Origin: Oxytricha trifallax | Lineage: Eukaryota; Ciliophora; Spirotrichea; Sporadotrichida; Oxytrichidae | Reading direction: 5' to 3' | DNA: 64,000 nt | Assembly: GCA_000711775.1 (NCBI GenBank) | Contig: ARYC01001319.1 | Location: forward strand, 1 to 64,000 | Shown: in pieces, positions 47,420-59,478 of the stretch | How the letters are laid out: each line of letters starts with the position of its first letter | Position numbering within the stretch: position 1 is the stretch's first letter | Program-made: the position numbers and the translations under genes | Notes under the pieces: generated by a model | Seen by the model: the letters and a program-made list of their open reading frames with translations, nothing else | Database searches by the model: none | What the model was told of the DNA's origin: nothing

Positions 47420-48655
47420 ATTAATTTCACCTTGTTTACAAATCTAAGAAATGATTTTCTAATTTTAGTTCTAAAAAGGACATGGAGAAGGGTACGAATA
47501 TTGCTATCAAACTTGAGAGATTGATATCAATTTTTACTCTTATAATAATTCAATTTCTTTAATTTAAATTTGTACTTTCTTCATAAAAGTAGCTCTTATA
47601 TTGCTTTTGCTTTTTCTTTATTCGAAGACATAATTGGGTCTAGAACCCTGCTTTTAATCACAAGCACTTCTTTTTAATTAAGTACTTACTAGTGCGTATC
47701 CTAAATTGATAAGTGCTGTAATTAGTTTATTGTTCATAGTAAAACTAAAAACTTTCTTAGATTTATTGAGAAATGAATCATCGTTTGGACCATGTTTTTC
47801 TTCTCTAATACTGTAGCTACACAAGGGTTTTAAATCGAACAATGTTTATGGACATTAAAATGTAAACTTAGATTTTTAACAAGTAAATTAAATATTTTAG
47901 TAACGTTTTGCGATTTCTTACAAGAGAATGTAAAACATAGAATTCAAGATATTTTACAAATTGAGCAAAGGAGTAAAAAATTATCGAAAGCAGTTAACAA
48001 ATATCTCAACTAGATTTCATAATATTTGAACAAAAAATTATTTTTTTGACTGGGACATGCTTTTTTAAAAAAATATGGTAAAGTGGTTTAACTTCTCCCT
48101 TAAGTATGAAAAACATTGAATTCTAGATATTCTAAACATTCACGCAAGAAGTAAACCATATTCAGGTACTGTTAATAAAGGGATCGATAAAAGGATTCGA
48201 CATCGAACGATTTTCTTTTGGACGTAATATTATATTCATAGTATATCATACGATATCACAAATCATTATGGTAGTGTGCATCATACATCATCCATAAACA
48301 TGTAAAGCTGTGTATTCAAGTTATTTAAGCTCTTAGCAAAGATTCCATTAGTATGTACTACGCAAGGGTTGTTTAAAAATCTTTAATTTTAACTTGAAAT
48401 TAAACATCTTGCTAAGCAATTTTATGAGCTTTGAGTTATTGAGACAGTTTAATAAAAGTGATTTCAAATATAAATAATGCCGCTAACATTTTGAGAAAAA
48501 ATAACAGCACTATCATCAAACTTAATGAGACTTACCTTTTGCAAAAATTAAAAGTGTGAGAGTTTTGAGAAGATCTCGAATAAAAAACTACCATAGGCAT
48601 CATTTAATCTCTATAATGTTAAAATAGAAATTCATAAAAAAAAATAAGCGACTTT
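47420..48655. other. Degraded TBE copy 3 interior
   Basis: The stretch corresponds to the 22K-kinase spacer but is longer than in copy 4, so it may contain further unrecognised insertions. No gene is seen. Confidence 0.35.
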
Positions 48656-48660
48656 CAATA

Positions 48661-48850
48661 GTTGTGGGATCGGGAAGCGGATTTCACCACAGCTGTCATC
48701 GAGTGAATTCTCCAGATCTGTTCTACTAGGCTATCTGGTTTGAATTCTTGGTTAAGGACAAAGCGGATTGGCAGCGGAGATATTTATTCTGAATTTTCTA
48801 CTTCATTAATGCCACGTCATCTCCATCCTAATGCGTCTACGTCTCTACAA
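48661..48850 (+). pseudogene. GC-richer coding-like patch inside TBE copy 3
   Basis: About 45% GC. An open frame reads VGSGSGFHHSCHRVNSPDLF, then AIWFEFLVKDKADWQRRYLF before a TGA. The composition and Trp/Phe content look genuinely coding, and it does not match TBE proteins. It may be a captured gene fragment or a segment left by another insertion. Confidence 0.35.
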
Positions 48851-49429
48851 TGGTTTAATATTAGAATTAAAAAGTTATATATTAAATTTAATTTGAGATT
48901 ATTTATAAATCAAATTTGATATAAACCTGTTGGGGATGAAGAGGAGAAAAGAATAAATTAAATTCCTTTGTAAACTGATGAAATATAAGTATACTATTTT
49001 CATTGGTGCAAGAGATCTCGCACATAAATCAAGCTGGTATAGATATTTGAAGAAAGATAGTGAACCCAAGCACTTTATACCTAAAGCACAATAAAATTGA
49101 TGGAAAGTATGATTGATTTTAATGGCATTTGCAGTATATTCACACAATAATAAGGAAGCATCTCAATAAGCTCACAAAAATGAAATTTAGATTGAAAATG
49201 AAGATTAATTAAAGCTACTCAACAAATGAAAAGCAAGATAATTTTCTAAAGAGATTGACTTAGTACAAGCAAGTGAATAAGAATATGTGAGATATGAAGT
49301 CATTAAAATTCATTACAATATATCTCCTAATCTTGCATAGCTTAAATTGACCTAGTACTACAATTTAAAGAGATAACTTATATTAAACAACTCTTTTTAT
49401 AAGAAAGTTATATAAGATCATCAGTAGAT

Positions 49430-50010
49430 TACAAGGTAAATATCTTTCAACTATCTCCTTTGTGATGATAAATATTAAATGGAATTTTCAAATGAGTATC
49501 AAGTACTTACTCAAGCAAAGTTTAAAGAGTTTAGTTTCTCAATCATCCTCCTGCCAGGAATTACATTGTTTTCAGACTCCACTCTTTGAAGTTAATCTAA
49601 GAGATTACATAACAGATCAAAGGAACCATAATTAACTTGGATTAATGGCAACTCCGTCCATTCAAGGTATTATGGAACTTAACAATAAATTTAATGATAG
49701 AATTTTCCAAATTAAGATTAGCAATTATCGATTTCAACGGAGCATTAAGATTTAATTTATCGAGGTTTGGGAATGTTATGGTAACTAAATTCTATATATC
49801 AATAAATAATATATTTGAGAAATAAAGTCTTAAGGTGAGTTTTATGGCCTTAACAATTATTATAAGTGCAAAATGCATGGCAAGGAATATTACTCTGAAA
49901 GGTGGAAGAAAGATGGTAGAAAAAAGATATATCAAATTCTAGACAAAAGAAGACTCTCTAATGCAAAATAAGTTAAATTATATGTCAGAAAGAAAAGCGG
50001 CGGTTAAGTA
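49430..50010 (+). pseudogene. TBE kinase-like remnant, copy 3
   Basis: MEFSNEYQVLTQAKFKEF aligns with YEFANEYIILKDAQKKQF of copy 4. EVNLRDYITDQ matches EMTLRDYLY, and LAIIDFNGALRF matches IVVIDFNRAIR. Frames change between blocks. It ends before the right terminal repeat, as expected. Confidence 0.6.
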
Positions 50011-50491
50011 AAATAAACTCGATACCTGTACAAAATAATCAAAAAAATGCATTTTGTGTAATTAAATTAAATCTACATTAAAACCTAAAAGAAAGCACAT
50101 AACCTAAATCATTCATTACAATCAAAGCACCTATAAATCCATTAAGGGGTTTTGAAGTTAAAGTGAATGAGGGGACCATAAATCATATACTCTAAAAAAT
50201 ATATTTTCTTTAAAACATTAAATATTAAAATTATCTTTAATTGAAAAAATTAATAGCGCAAACTTCTTGTTTAAATTATTATGCTTTTGTGATTATAGAC
50301 TTATAATTCAATAAAATATCTTTATTATAATATATTCACTATGATTCTTAAAAACAATTTCTTAAATGTTTTATTCCAAATCTTTCATGACTAATATGAT
50401 TTCCATGATTTTATTTTCTTACGCGCATTCTTTTTGATTATTTTATTAGAAAAACTATTTTCTTATTTATTAATTAGTCAATCTCTTTTTA

Positions 50492-51052
50492 TAAATTTAG
50501 CTTAAATAGCATTGTCATCGTGAATTATATCAATTAATCAACTTTTGTACATTTCTTTTTATTTATATTAATATTTATATATTTTTAGGTACTCTGCCGC
50601 ATTTAGGCTGTTTTGTGGTAGAGTACCTTAATTATATTAATTAAAAAAGAATTAAATTTAAATGCTTTAAATAAATATGGAATTATGATTAGACAAAAAG
50701 TAATATAATTTAAAAGATATTTTTAAATATGATGAGTAAATTAATTGTGTTGCTTTACTTAGCAACATGGCTTAAAAATTGAGATTTTGTAACGAAATTC
50801 TTTTTATTTCTTAAAATTAATTATCAACAATTTATTATATATTACTTTTTGTCTAATCATAATACCATATTTATTTAAAGCATTTAAATTTAATTCTTTT
50901 TTTATTAATATAATTAAGGTACTATACCGCAAAACAGCCTAAATGCGGTAGAGTACATAAAAATATATAAATGTTGGTGTAAATAAAAATAAATGTACAA
51001 AAGTTGATTAATTGATATAATTCACGACAATAATGCTATTTAAGCTAATTAT
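50492..51052. mobile_element. Palindromic element with internal hairpins in each arm
   Basis: Arms of about 200 bases (starting TTAGCTTAAATAGCATT) are reverse complements. Within each arm lies a further imperfect hairpin, GGTACTCTGCCGCATTTAGG facing CTGTTTTGTGGTAGAGTACC on the left and its mirror at about 50918-50957. The structure is therefore a palindrome of palindromes. It is non-coding. The edges are set by loss of arm similarity. Confidence 0.7.
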
Positions 51053-51059
51053 ATTAAAT

Positions 51060-52185
51060 TACGGAAAAAAATAAATTTTAATATATATGATCTTTTTTAT
51101 ATAACAACTCAACCTCAAGATAGTCATTAAATAGGTCATATTACATTTGGTTGCCAAAATCATTAAATTTGAGTTATATGTAACTTTTATTTTTTAAAAA
51201 ATAATTTACTTGCTTTTTACTTTCTTAGTTGCAGTTGAAACTGGTGTTGTGGTGAAATCAGCTTAAGTTACAATAATGTATCAAATAGAGAGGTCAACTA
51301 TAGCCATTGAATGAGTTATACTCATAATGTGCAACAGAAACTTATTAACGTCATTTTAATCAATTTTTTATAGAAACATATGTTCTTTTTTGATGCTCCC
51401 CATTCTCTGATCTTTTATTGCATTAATAAATTTTTATTGCTTTTTAAAATAAGCAATTTCTATAGAGAAAGGTATTAAACAATTGTCTTGAAATTTCCTT
51501 TATAATACCCTTAATCGTACAATCTCAGGTCAAAGCAGAATTGAGAATCTTGAATTTCAAAAAAAATTATATATCTTTTGAAACCCCTTTTAGAGTAACA
51601 TCTTAACTGCAATCTTTTTTGTTTCAATGTCAAATCCCTGCTGGAAGCAATACTATTTAAGTCATGAAAAGTCTCAATTCTTGTATAGTTTAAATTTAGT
51701 GTTTATAATTTTCTATAAATAACTATTTCAAAGTAGCTTGTCAATTTTATTAGAAAGGGAGTATACTACAAGTTAATTTTTTCCTATTAATGATATTTAA
51801 ATTTTATTGAGTTTTATTTTATTAATAGATTTATTTTGCTGTTTCAGGAACTAATTAATTTTCAATTCTAAGAATATTCATTAAAAGTCATTAATCAACA
51901 TTATTCAATTTTAGTTTGTTAATTCAAATTAAAAATATGTTTCTTTTAAATTTAATAGGATTTTATTTTATTTCATAATTATTATAACTTCTAATAGGTT
52001 GTTATTGATAATTATTCTACTAAGAAATTTAATTAAATATATTTTTTTATAAATTATTATTGCTACTATTGCTGTTGTTAAAAAAAGGTCATGCTGCACT
52101 TTGGTTTGAAAACATTAATATAAAACATAATGATAACATGAATCACTCCATCTTTAAAAAAAGGAAAAAAGCTAATGATACAGTG
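51060..52185. other. AT-rich spacer
   Basis: No gene is seen. A modest GC rise at 51230-51660 gives no convincing frame. It leads into the GC island at 52190. Confidence 0.45.
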
Positions 52186-52189
52186 ATAA

Positions 52190-52405
52190 AAAGTGGAGGT
52201 TGCAGTGGTTGGCACGCCACCAGTTCAGGAAAGGAGATGCAATCCTCAGGAACACCCCAGACCAAGCTGTACTCAGGTCGTGTTGTGGTCCAAAGAGACT
52301 GGTGAGAACGTGGGAAGAGATGACAAGTAACATGAGCCCCAGGCCAACCCCACTAGAGGCACGTGGGTCCAAAAGGCAGAAGTCGTTCACTCAGTTAAGA
52401 TAAAC
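52190..52405. other. GC-rich island (about 53% GC), possible coding segment
   Basis: A sharp 210-base island lies in DNA of about 20% GC. Two plus frames (LQWLARHQFRKGDAILRNTP with MSPRPTPLEARGSKRQKSF, and SGWHATSSGKEMQSSGTPQT) and one minus frame are all open, so strand and function cannot be chosen. It could be a macronuclear-destined segment, a fragment of a GC-rich element or an RNA gene. No inverted repeats flank it. Confidence 0.4.
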
Positions 52406-52409
52406 AATG

Positions 52410-54335
52410 ATCAGAAGATATTAATGTGATATTGATAATATAATAGAAATCATACTCCCTCTATCTAATTTATATTATTTAAATTTAATAATAATAACAA
52501 TACCAATCGTAATAATAGAAATAATAATTATAAATTTAATATTAAAAATCAATACTTATAGTTTTTTATTTACCTTACCATAAGTTACTCATCATCATCA
52601 TCATCATTTTTCATATAAAAATAAGGGAAGGCAACATGTGGACCACTAGAATGGTATTATATTTCAACCCACTTTAAAAAAAAAATCAATGAAAATGCAT
52701 AATTAATGTTAATTAAAGACCATATAATATTAGTAAAACATTAAAAACATGTAAAGACATTTCCTCGGGTTTTTATCATTGATTTTATGAATAAATGTAG
52801 CTTGTAGAAATAAATATTATATTCCATTTTTTTCAAAAGATTCTTGATTTATTACTTTTATTATTTTTAATTTTGATAAATGACATCCTAAACCAAGTGA
52901 GGCATCATAAGAAAACCAATAACGTGATTAGTATATCCATTATTATATTTGGTAAAATATTTAAATATTCAGGCAATTGTTAGAATTAATACAGTGATTA
53001 AATTTGATCATTTATAATTTTTAAATAAATTTTTTATTATTCATTTTCTACATATTTCTAATGTAAGGCAATCTAGAAAAGTTGTATAGCTTTTTTTCGA
53101 TTACCTTACATTTATTATAAAGTTTAGTTGATTGATTATATTTTTTATAAATTAGGTATTATTGCATTCGTTGTCTTTTTTTATTAAGTTATTTTTACAT
53201 GTTTTTATATATGATTAAATGTTATTACACTTAAACCTAATAATAGTCCCAACGTTTTAACTTTAAATTTATTAAACTTATTTGATTATAATTCATATTT
53301 ATTTCATACTTATTTAATGAGAGATTCTTAAAATATAAGGTATAAATATAATAGAAATTACAATCAAACAAATTAAAATAAAAGACATTCAATATATTTA
53401 AACTTTTTTGCAAAAAGTACTAAAGCTTACTCAGTATATGATTATGATTATTAATGAATAAATTGTAAATAATTAATAAATTTTATTTTGATTTTCAAAG
53501 TTTAATTATTTGGTAAATTCTAATTTTTAAAAAGTAAAGAAAACTTAAAATATATGATACATATTAATATTATCTTTATTTAAATTTGAAAGTTTATTCA
53601 AATGTTCTTAATTATATATTTTAAAATTGGATAACTTATTCTCACTATATTAATTAATCAAGTTGCCTATTTTTTTGAAAATTTTACCAATTACTTAGTA
53701 AATTTATTACCAATTCCTCACTTGGTTTAGGATGTAATACATATTTATTTAAAATTATATAAAGATAATAAATCAAAATTCTTCTTAAAATAGTAATAAA
53801 TAAAAATGTATATTTTTACATGCTACATTTATTCATAATATAAATGATATCGACCCTTAGGAAATGCCTTTAAATGTTTTTAATGTTTTACTATCATTCT
53901 ATGATATGATTTGGAATTTTCACTAAATTAACAATGCTAGAAAACAATAGTATGTCCTCCTTCTCTTACACAATTATATTGATCCTGCTAAAGATCTTTG
54001 ACACCATGCAATTGCATATCTTAATCCTGCCAATAACATTGAAAAAATAGCTTGAAAAATACTGAACATCATTCTAACCAATGATATCAGTGAAAAATTA
54101 GAATAATTACAATAAATATAGGTAAAAACCAACTTTAAAAAGATCTAAAATAGTTAATTTCGAAGGCTGATTTAGATTCAGTATTAAAAAAATAAAATTA
54201 AAAAAGATCAAAAGGTTAGAACAAGAAAAAAACAAAAAGATATTATGCTCAATTCTTGAACTATTTCAAAAATTTGCCCAGAGCTGTAAACATCCCAGGC
54301 AACATGCAGGTTTCAAATATATTTCACAAAAATAC
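52410..54335. other. AT-rich spacer
   Basis: A short CAT trinucleotide tract lies at about 52590-52606 and a micro-hairpin element at 53061-53111 (listed separately). No gene is seen. Confidence 0.5.
53061..53111. repeat. 51-base hairpin element, copy 1
   Basis: ATGTAAGGCAATC...GATTACCTTACAT forms a hairpin. The whole 51 bases match the reverse complement of 56670-56719 at about 44 positions, including loop bases AGAAAAGTTGT, so the two are copies of one mobile or transcribed unit, not a chance palindrome. Confidence 0.65.
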
Positions 54336-54340
54336 AGAGA

Positions 54341-56420
54341 GATACCGATTCTAGTTATTTAGACCTTGCTTAACATGAATATAAAATCCGCGAGGTCGTA
54401 TCTTCATAGCGCGCAAAGATAGAAGCATTTGAGGTTTCAAAATAGGATTGATGAGTGAGTACTCTAATAAACTTTTTTTGTTAGGGTGTTAGAGTTGGTA
54501 AGATATTCAAAAAAATAGGTGAATATATTAACTAATATAGCGTGAAGAAATGAAGAAGCAATACATAGATTTTTAATTAAAAAATGAAACAAATTGAAAA
54601 TGTAAATGATTTATATATTAAAATTTAAGAAATAACCTTAGTTTTACTAACATTTTGTATTATCCACTATTTTTGATTAATTAGGTTATTTTATTTTGAT
54701 AGAGTAAAGTTAGTAGTCTAAGATTTACTCATTAATAATATTATTAATGTATTGAGTAAGCTAAAGTTCATTTTGTCAAAAGGTTTTAACATATTTGATT
54801 TAATTTATTTTGAATTAATAGGCTATAAATAACAATAATAATAATAATAATAATGTGATCACATTGAGGTCTCAGGGGACCCCCGATCTTAATAGGCTAA
54901 AGAGCTTTATAAGGGACAAGCCCTATTAGGTTTTTTGGAGTATCTCTCCTGGTATACTGAGTCTTCATCTTTTGCCTCTTGTTCTTCTTTCTCCTTTTCC
55001 TCTGTTTCTGTTTGTCTTTCTTTTTTTTGATCTTCCTTTCTTTCCTCTATTCTAATTTATAGTTTGGATGTGGTTGTTTAAAGAGAATTTTAGGTCTTTT
55101 TGTGCTATTTGTTTTTTGCATCTGGTAGTGATTAGTTGTATTAAGTCACTTTTTAAGAAGTATCTTGTTTTTGCAGGCATTTCACGTATATCTCTACCTT
55201 TTTTAGGTGAGAGAAGTAGTCTGAGCTGATAGATATGAAGCATTTTTCACTGGCTGTAACATTCTTGAGAATGTCAATGTTGAAGAGTCTTATAAACCCT
55301 TCTAAGTCGTTGGAGGTTTCTTCTGCGGAGTTAGTTTTGGTTTTTATGTGTTCCGCTAGCTACCCTTGACTCATATTGATAATATATATATAATTTCGTT
55401 TTGATCTATGGTATCGTAGATTGCTGTTATTGCTTAAGAGAATCTTTTAATGGCATTGTATAGGCCACTGTTGATTGTGGTAATCCATATGGAAATGCAG
55501 GACTCTCTGGTATCGAATATGTCTTGGAGTTGTGCTTTAGTTAGGGACTACATATCTAATTATAATTAATATTAATTATTATAATTAGTAGTCTCTTTAA
55601 TTTATGGATCCATAGTTAGTACTAAACTTTAATTTAATACACGTGTTTAATTTCCTATTTAGTACTAAATTTCTTCTGTGACGTATTTGACGTCTTTGCT
55701 TTTTTATATTTTTGTTAGACTGAGTGTGTCATGGAATGATTCATGGTTTTCCTTTCTTCTTGGTTATCAAACTCTATGTAGTAGGTATGTTAACACAAGT
55801 CGTCTATGTAAGAACTGTCATTTTAGAAGTCGTCGTATCTTTGTTTTTCCTCCACGAAACTCCAGTCTTCCTCGCTATCTGAATAAATTACCTTTTTTGT
55901 GGTAATTTATCTATTAACTCTGGTATGGATGCTGTCTCAGTCAACCACATAGGATTTGTTACTATCAAGGTCAGAATAGACGTCATGTGCTTTTGTAACA
56001 ATATTGGCTGGTGGTGGTGGTTAGTCAGAGTACATTGATTGAATTGATTCAATGTATCGGTGGGGGGTTTTGTTATTGTGTATTGGGGTCTTATGGACTT
56101 GTTATTAATTGAAGCTAGTCTCAACATTTAAAAGAGTTGTTGAGTCCACAGTTGTATTGTCTCGGTGTTGTTTTCTTTGTCAAAATGTATACTTTTGAGG
56201 TATATTTAAAATTAGTTGACTGTCGAGAAGCCTTTTCTTATGAGTTTTCTGGCTATGAATGTTAGAATTTCTAGTATGTGGAGCCCCCATTAGTCCTAGT
56301 TTTGTTTAATGATGTCTATTGTATATAATGCTAGGTGTTTGATGTTATTATTTTCGACATCTCCTTGGATGATGTTTCTTGTGTTTTGCTCAGTATACCC
56401 TTTCTGTGTTTCTTATTTTA
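54341..56420 (-). repeat. Dispersed repeat, copy 2, with minus-strand coding relic
   Basis: It starts with the ATTCTAGTTATTTAGACC block shared with 8946. It has an AAT tract (54832-54855) followed by GATCACATTGAGGTCTCAGG shared with 14710, then 1.4 kb coding on the minus strand. This copy is uninterrupted and shows that the copy 1 halves belong together. The family is unknown. Confidence 0.55.
55030..56420 (-). pseudogene. Gln-rich protein of the dispersed repeat, unknown
   Basis: The minus strand from about 56415 reads GYTEQNTRNIIQGDVENNN, WGLHILEILTFIARKLIRKG and a long frame through MLRLASINNKSIRPQYT to about 55760. Other frames then give DIFDTRESCISIWITTINSG and NDLEGFIRLFNIDILKNVTA and a basic C-terminal region. 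It is probably one helical protein of about 400 residues, broken in a few places. It could be a first ORF of a retroelement, but no motif proves it. Confidence 0.4.
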
Positions 56421-56669
56421 ATATTTTATTAATAGGCTATAATTGCTATTATAATAAATGCTTAATCTTTAAATTTCTATCGATAAATTAGAGTAATGCA
56501 TGTGAAAGTATATTTAATAAATTTAGAAATAAAACCAATTAACTTTTATCTTAAAATGAACTATCATTTATTCACATTTAATATTACAAATGGTATAATT
56601 AAGATAAGCAAGAGATAATTTATATATAAGTTTTTGAAAAATATTCAAATAATATTACTAATTCAAAAA

Positions 56670-56719
56670 ATGTAAGGTAATCGAGAAATGCTCGACAACT
56701 TTTCTCGATTGCCTTACAT
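56670..56719. repeat. 50-base hairpin element, copy 2
   Basis: ATGTAAGGTAATCGAGAAA...TTTCTCGATTGCCTTACAT is a near-perfect hairpin with 19-base arms, in inverted orientation to 53061-53111. Flanks of the two copies are unrelated, which supports an independent tiny element. Confidence 0.7.
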
Positions 56720-56819
56720 AACGTGAACAAAGCATAAAAATTAGAATCATTTAAATTAAAAATATTATAATTGATCAAACTAAGTTGATGTATTATTTCT
56801 TATAATTTGACGAATATTT

Positions 56820-57010
56820 AAAATTTTTACCAAGTAGACCTGCTAGGCGTTACGTTTTACGTTAAACAACGATTTTAAGGGTTTTCAAGGAAACTGGAGA
56901 GAGTCAGGGAAATTCATGAGGTGACGTGGAATTAAACAAATCCACTAAATTTGGGCTCCTGAGCAAGAGTGTGGCACCGGAACACCAGACATATAGTCAT
57001 TTTCAATATT
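56820..57010. other. GC-richer patch, possible coding segment
   Basis: About 43% GC. A minus frame reads MSGVPVPHSCSGAQIQWICL, then PRHLMNFPDSLQFP. A plus frame reads TLNNDFKGFQGNWRESGKF. Neither is convincing enough to choose. It ends at a G run (57017-57023). Confidence 0.25.
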
Positions 57011-57023
57011 TTTAGGGGGGGCA

Positions 57024-57513
57024 ATATTTTTTCAAAATTAAATCTAATAGATCGTCTTAAACAATAGAGTATTTTCAAAATTTATATAAAATTTTATCTA
57101 ATCAAATGAACACCATGCCTTTTTTATCTTAAATTACAGAAGATTGTTAGAAGATGATTTGATGTGATTAATTTTTGAAGATTTACTAATAAAAAGGACA
57201 ATTCAAAGCATTTTTTATTACAAAACAGAATGACATTTAGCAAAAACTCAAATGTTGTCTATTATTTAAGTTTACAAAAAACTTAATGAGAATTAATATT
57301 TGTACAAGTTAAAATGTAAATTACTCATTGTTTTAGTCATTTTTAATTTAATTTTAATTTCTTTATTTGAAAGAATGTCAAAAAATGGTAAAATTAGAAA
57401 TTAATTCAATTTCTTGCTAAGTTAAATTAGTATTCATTTTAATGATTAGTTCTTCAATATTATATTTAAAAGTCATTTTCACTTAAGGAATATGAACTAG
57501 TATCTCAAATGAT
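57024..57513. other. AT-rich flank of TBE copy 4
   Basis: No gene or repeat is recognised. It ends with the ATT target triplet at 57514-57516. Confidence 0.5.
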
Positions 57514-57516
57514 ATT

Positions 57517-57620
57517 CAAAACCCCAAAACCCCTTAGTTAGGTTTAAAAGTGCTTTGATTTGTAAGGTATAGTTGGTGTCTTATTAGGGTTAGTAGAGAA
57601 ATTAGGTCAAATTGCAAAAT
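57517..57620. repeat. Left terminal inverted repeat of TBE copy 4
   Basis: It starts with two intact C4A4 telomeric units, continues TTAGTTAGGTTTAAAAGTGC and matches the reverse complement of about 61485-61588 with moderate divergence. Confidence 0.88.
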
Positions 57621-57704
57621 GAGAAATAGAAATTAGCGAAATTTAGGGTCTATTTATGATGAAAAATAAGTAGATTTACTGTTGTAGCTCAGGCATGGTA
57701 CGAG

Positions 57705-58682
57705 TAATAATATAAACTAAGTCAAACCAGTCCTGAATTATGCAGATATAGCAAAGCTACTAAACAAGAGTGCCTCAACTGTCAGGTATCACTGCTTGCC
57801 AGCTGTTTAGCAATTTAATTCTGGCTCTTGAAAGCATCCTGCAAGAAATTAAAGTTCTCTCAAGCTCATTTTGACTACCTCTCCGACTCGAGGACTTTAA
57901 AGTATTGGGCACACTTTCTATTAGACTAGCGAGCTGTGATGTTTCATCGCAAGTTCCCTGACTTGCGTATCTATCCATAGACTATAGCCAATATTTATAG
58001 ACGAAATTGTATATCTTTCAAGACTGCCAACAGAGTGAAGAGAGTAATTGATTTTACATTGCCATTTTATAGTAATAATTTAAACTTTATATATTATTAA
58101 ATGCAGAGAGCTATTGATAATAACATCAAGTTCATACATTCAGATGAAGCTGTGTTTACGTTCAACACTTTTATTAATAAGTCATGGTACAAGAAGTGTG
58201 ATAACATAGAAGTCTACGACTAGAAAGTGAAGGTTGTCACCCATGCAATTTTAGCTGGTATCAGCGAAGATTTAGGATTAGAAATTTATGTCATTCACCC
58301 TCGCTCTATTAAGCGAGAGTAGTATATAGAGTTCCTACATAAGCTCAGAGAGAAATATAGCAATCAAGAGATCATCCTGTTTGTTGATAACCTTTCAGTT
58401 CATAAGACTAAGGAGTCTTAGATAGCTTATGAAGAGTTAAACAAAACTCATGTATACAACGTTCCTTATAGTCCTTAATTTAATAGAGTATAATTCTACT
58501 GGAGTTATATCAAGACTCACTACAAGAAGCTACTGCTGTATCATCTTATGCAGGACTTGCCCATCGATACTGTAGACTTGATTCAAAGCTGCTGTAGGAA
58601 AGTGAATGTAGATAGGACAACAATTTGTGCGAAAGAGGGAAGAATGAATGTTTATAAATAAGTTTTAGATTTAAACGAATGA
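57705..58682 (+). CDS. TBE DDE transposase, copy 4
   Basis: A single ciliate-code frame runs to TGA 58680-58682 without an internal TGA over roughly 320 codons. The first about 30 codons, with the helix-turn-helix motif (SASTVRYHC), read better in another frame, so the start is probably shifted. The catalytic core shows Asp in FIHSDEAVFTF and Asp in FVDNLSVHK. The third position, 34 residues later (FNRVQFYW), is Gln where copies 1 and 2 have Glu. TBE transposases act in the developing macronucleus on germline DNA. This copy is probably inactive because of the changed third residue. Confidence 0.85.
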
Positions 58683-58688
58683 ATATAT

Positions 58689-59478
58689 TCACATATTAAA
58701 TTGGCCCATGAATGGGTTTGGCTTCTCTTTCTTCTCCTATTCTTATGGCTTGCTTGAACCCATATTTCTTCTCTTTGTGCCAGCTCCTGCATCTACGTTC
58801 ATTTCATCTGGCTTTTAAACATCTTTATAAAGTCTCTTGCTCCCTTCATGAATAGTCTGTGACTTTTTCTCTCTGTTTATCTTTGCATGTTCTTTCATTA
58901 GGAATATACCAGTTCCAGGTTTCCCTACAAATTTATGTGTCAAAGCTTACTAGAGAGGAATGGATGCTTCTTATGCTCTGCGAGCCAGGTCTCACTTGTT
59001 AGTATGCATTGCTTCTTTTGATCTTCAGGAGAAATAGAGTAGAGTTTTTTGTGAGCTTCTTCAATGATCTCTCTGAGATGACTCTCTTAAAGTACCAAGA
59101 ACACCAAAGAAGAAGCTCCTTTCTGGAAGATTGTTAGAGAGTTGTTTCTTGATAGGAAGATAAACTACCAACTCTTCATCATTCATCGCATCGTCGTAGA
59201 GATTAGTAACTTAAAATATCTGGGTAATTTGGTATATCTATCAACTATATTTCATTGTTTTTTAAGGCTTTCTTCACATCGCAGAGTATAGCTTTTAAGA
59301 TTGAAATTTTGGTACCTTCCATAGTTAGAAGTAATAAACCCACTATAGTATATGATTAAGTATATGTCACATGCTTACCATGCTAAGTGAGGTATCGATA
59401 GAGATCTTCCTTGCTTCTATATCTTGATATCATTTCTTAAGCTTCAACCCTCTTCATTGCAGTATTTATAGATTACAT
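58689..59478 (-). pseudogene. TBE 22K protein, copy 4
   Basis: It begins at ATG 59478 (MQSINTAMKRVEAQEM), keeps SKEDLYRYLTQ, VGLLLLTMEGTKIS and IDIPNYPDI, and ends at TGA 58689-58691, seven bases from the transposase stop. Frame changes occur after about residue 95. It is a close relative of copy 2. Function in the family is unknown. Confidence 0.78.

Larger units (their letters stand above)
46340..50154 (+). mobile_element. TBE-type transposon, copy 3, strongly degraded
   Basis: The right end is recognisable: AATCAAAGCACCTATAAATCCATTAAGGGGTTTTG ends at 50154, matching the inner repeat of copies 2 and 4. Inside are remnants of transposase (46350-46510), 22K (47160-47410, minus) and kinase (49430-50010) in TBE order. 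The left terminal repeat was not found. A fold-back element is nested at 46607-47039. Divergence is much higher than in the other copies, so this is the oldest. Confidence 0.65.

Noticed and set aside
48899-49147. Standard-code minus frame of 82 codons
   Set aside because: It lies in the degraded TBE copy 3 spacer, antisense to the kinase direction, and is rich in residues expected from AT-rich DNA.
55678-56491. Plus-strand frames of 60-75 codons
   Set aside because: They are antisense to the better-supported minus-strand coding relic of the dispersed repeat.
57775-57978. Minus-strand frame of 67 codons
   Set aside because: It is antisense to the TBE copy 4 transposase, whose frame and motifs are clear.
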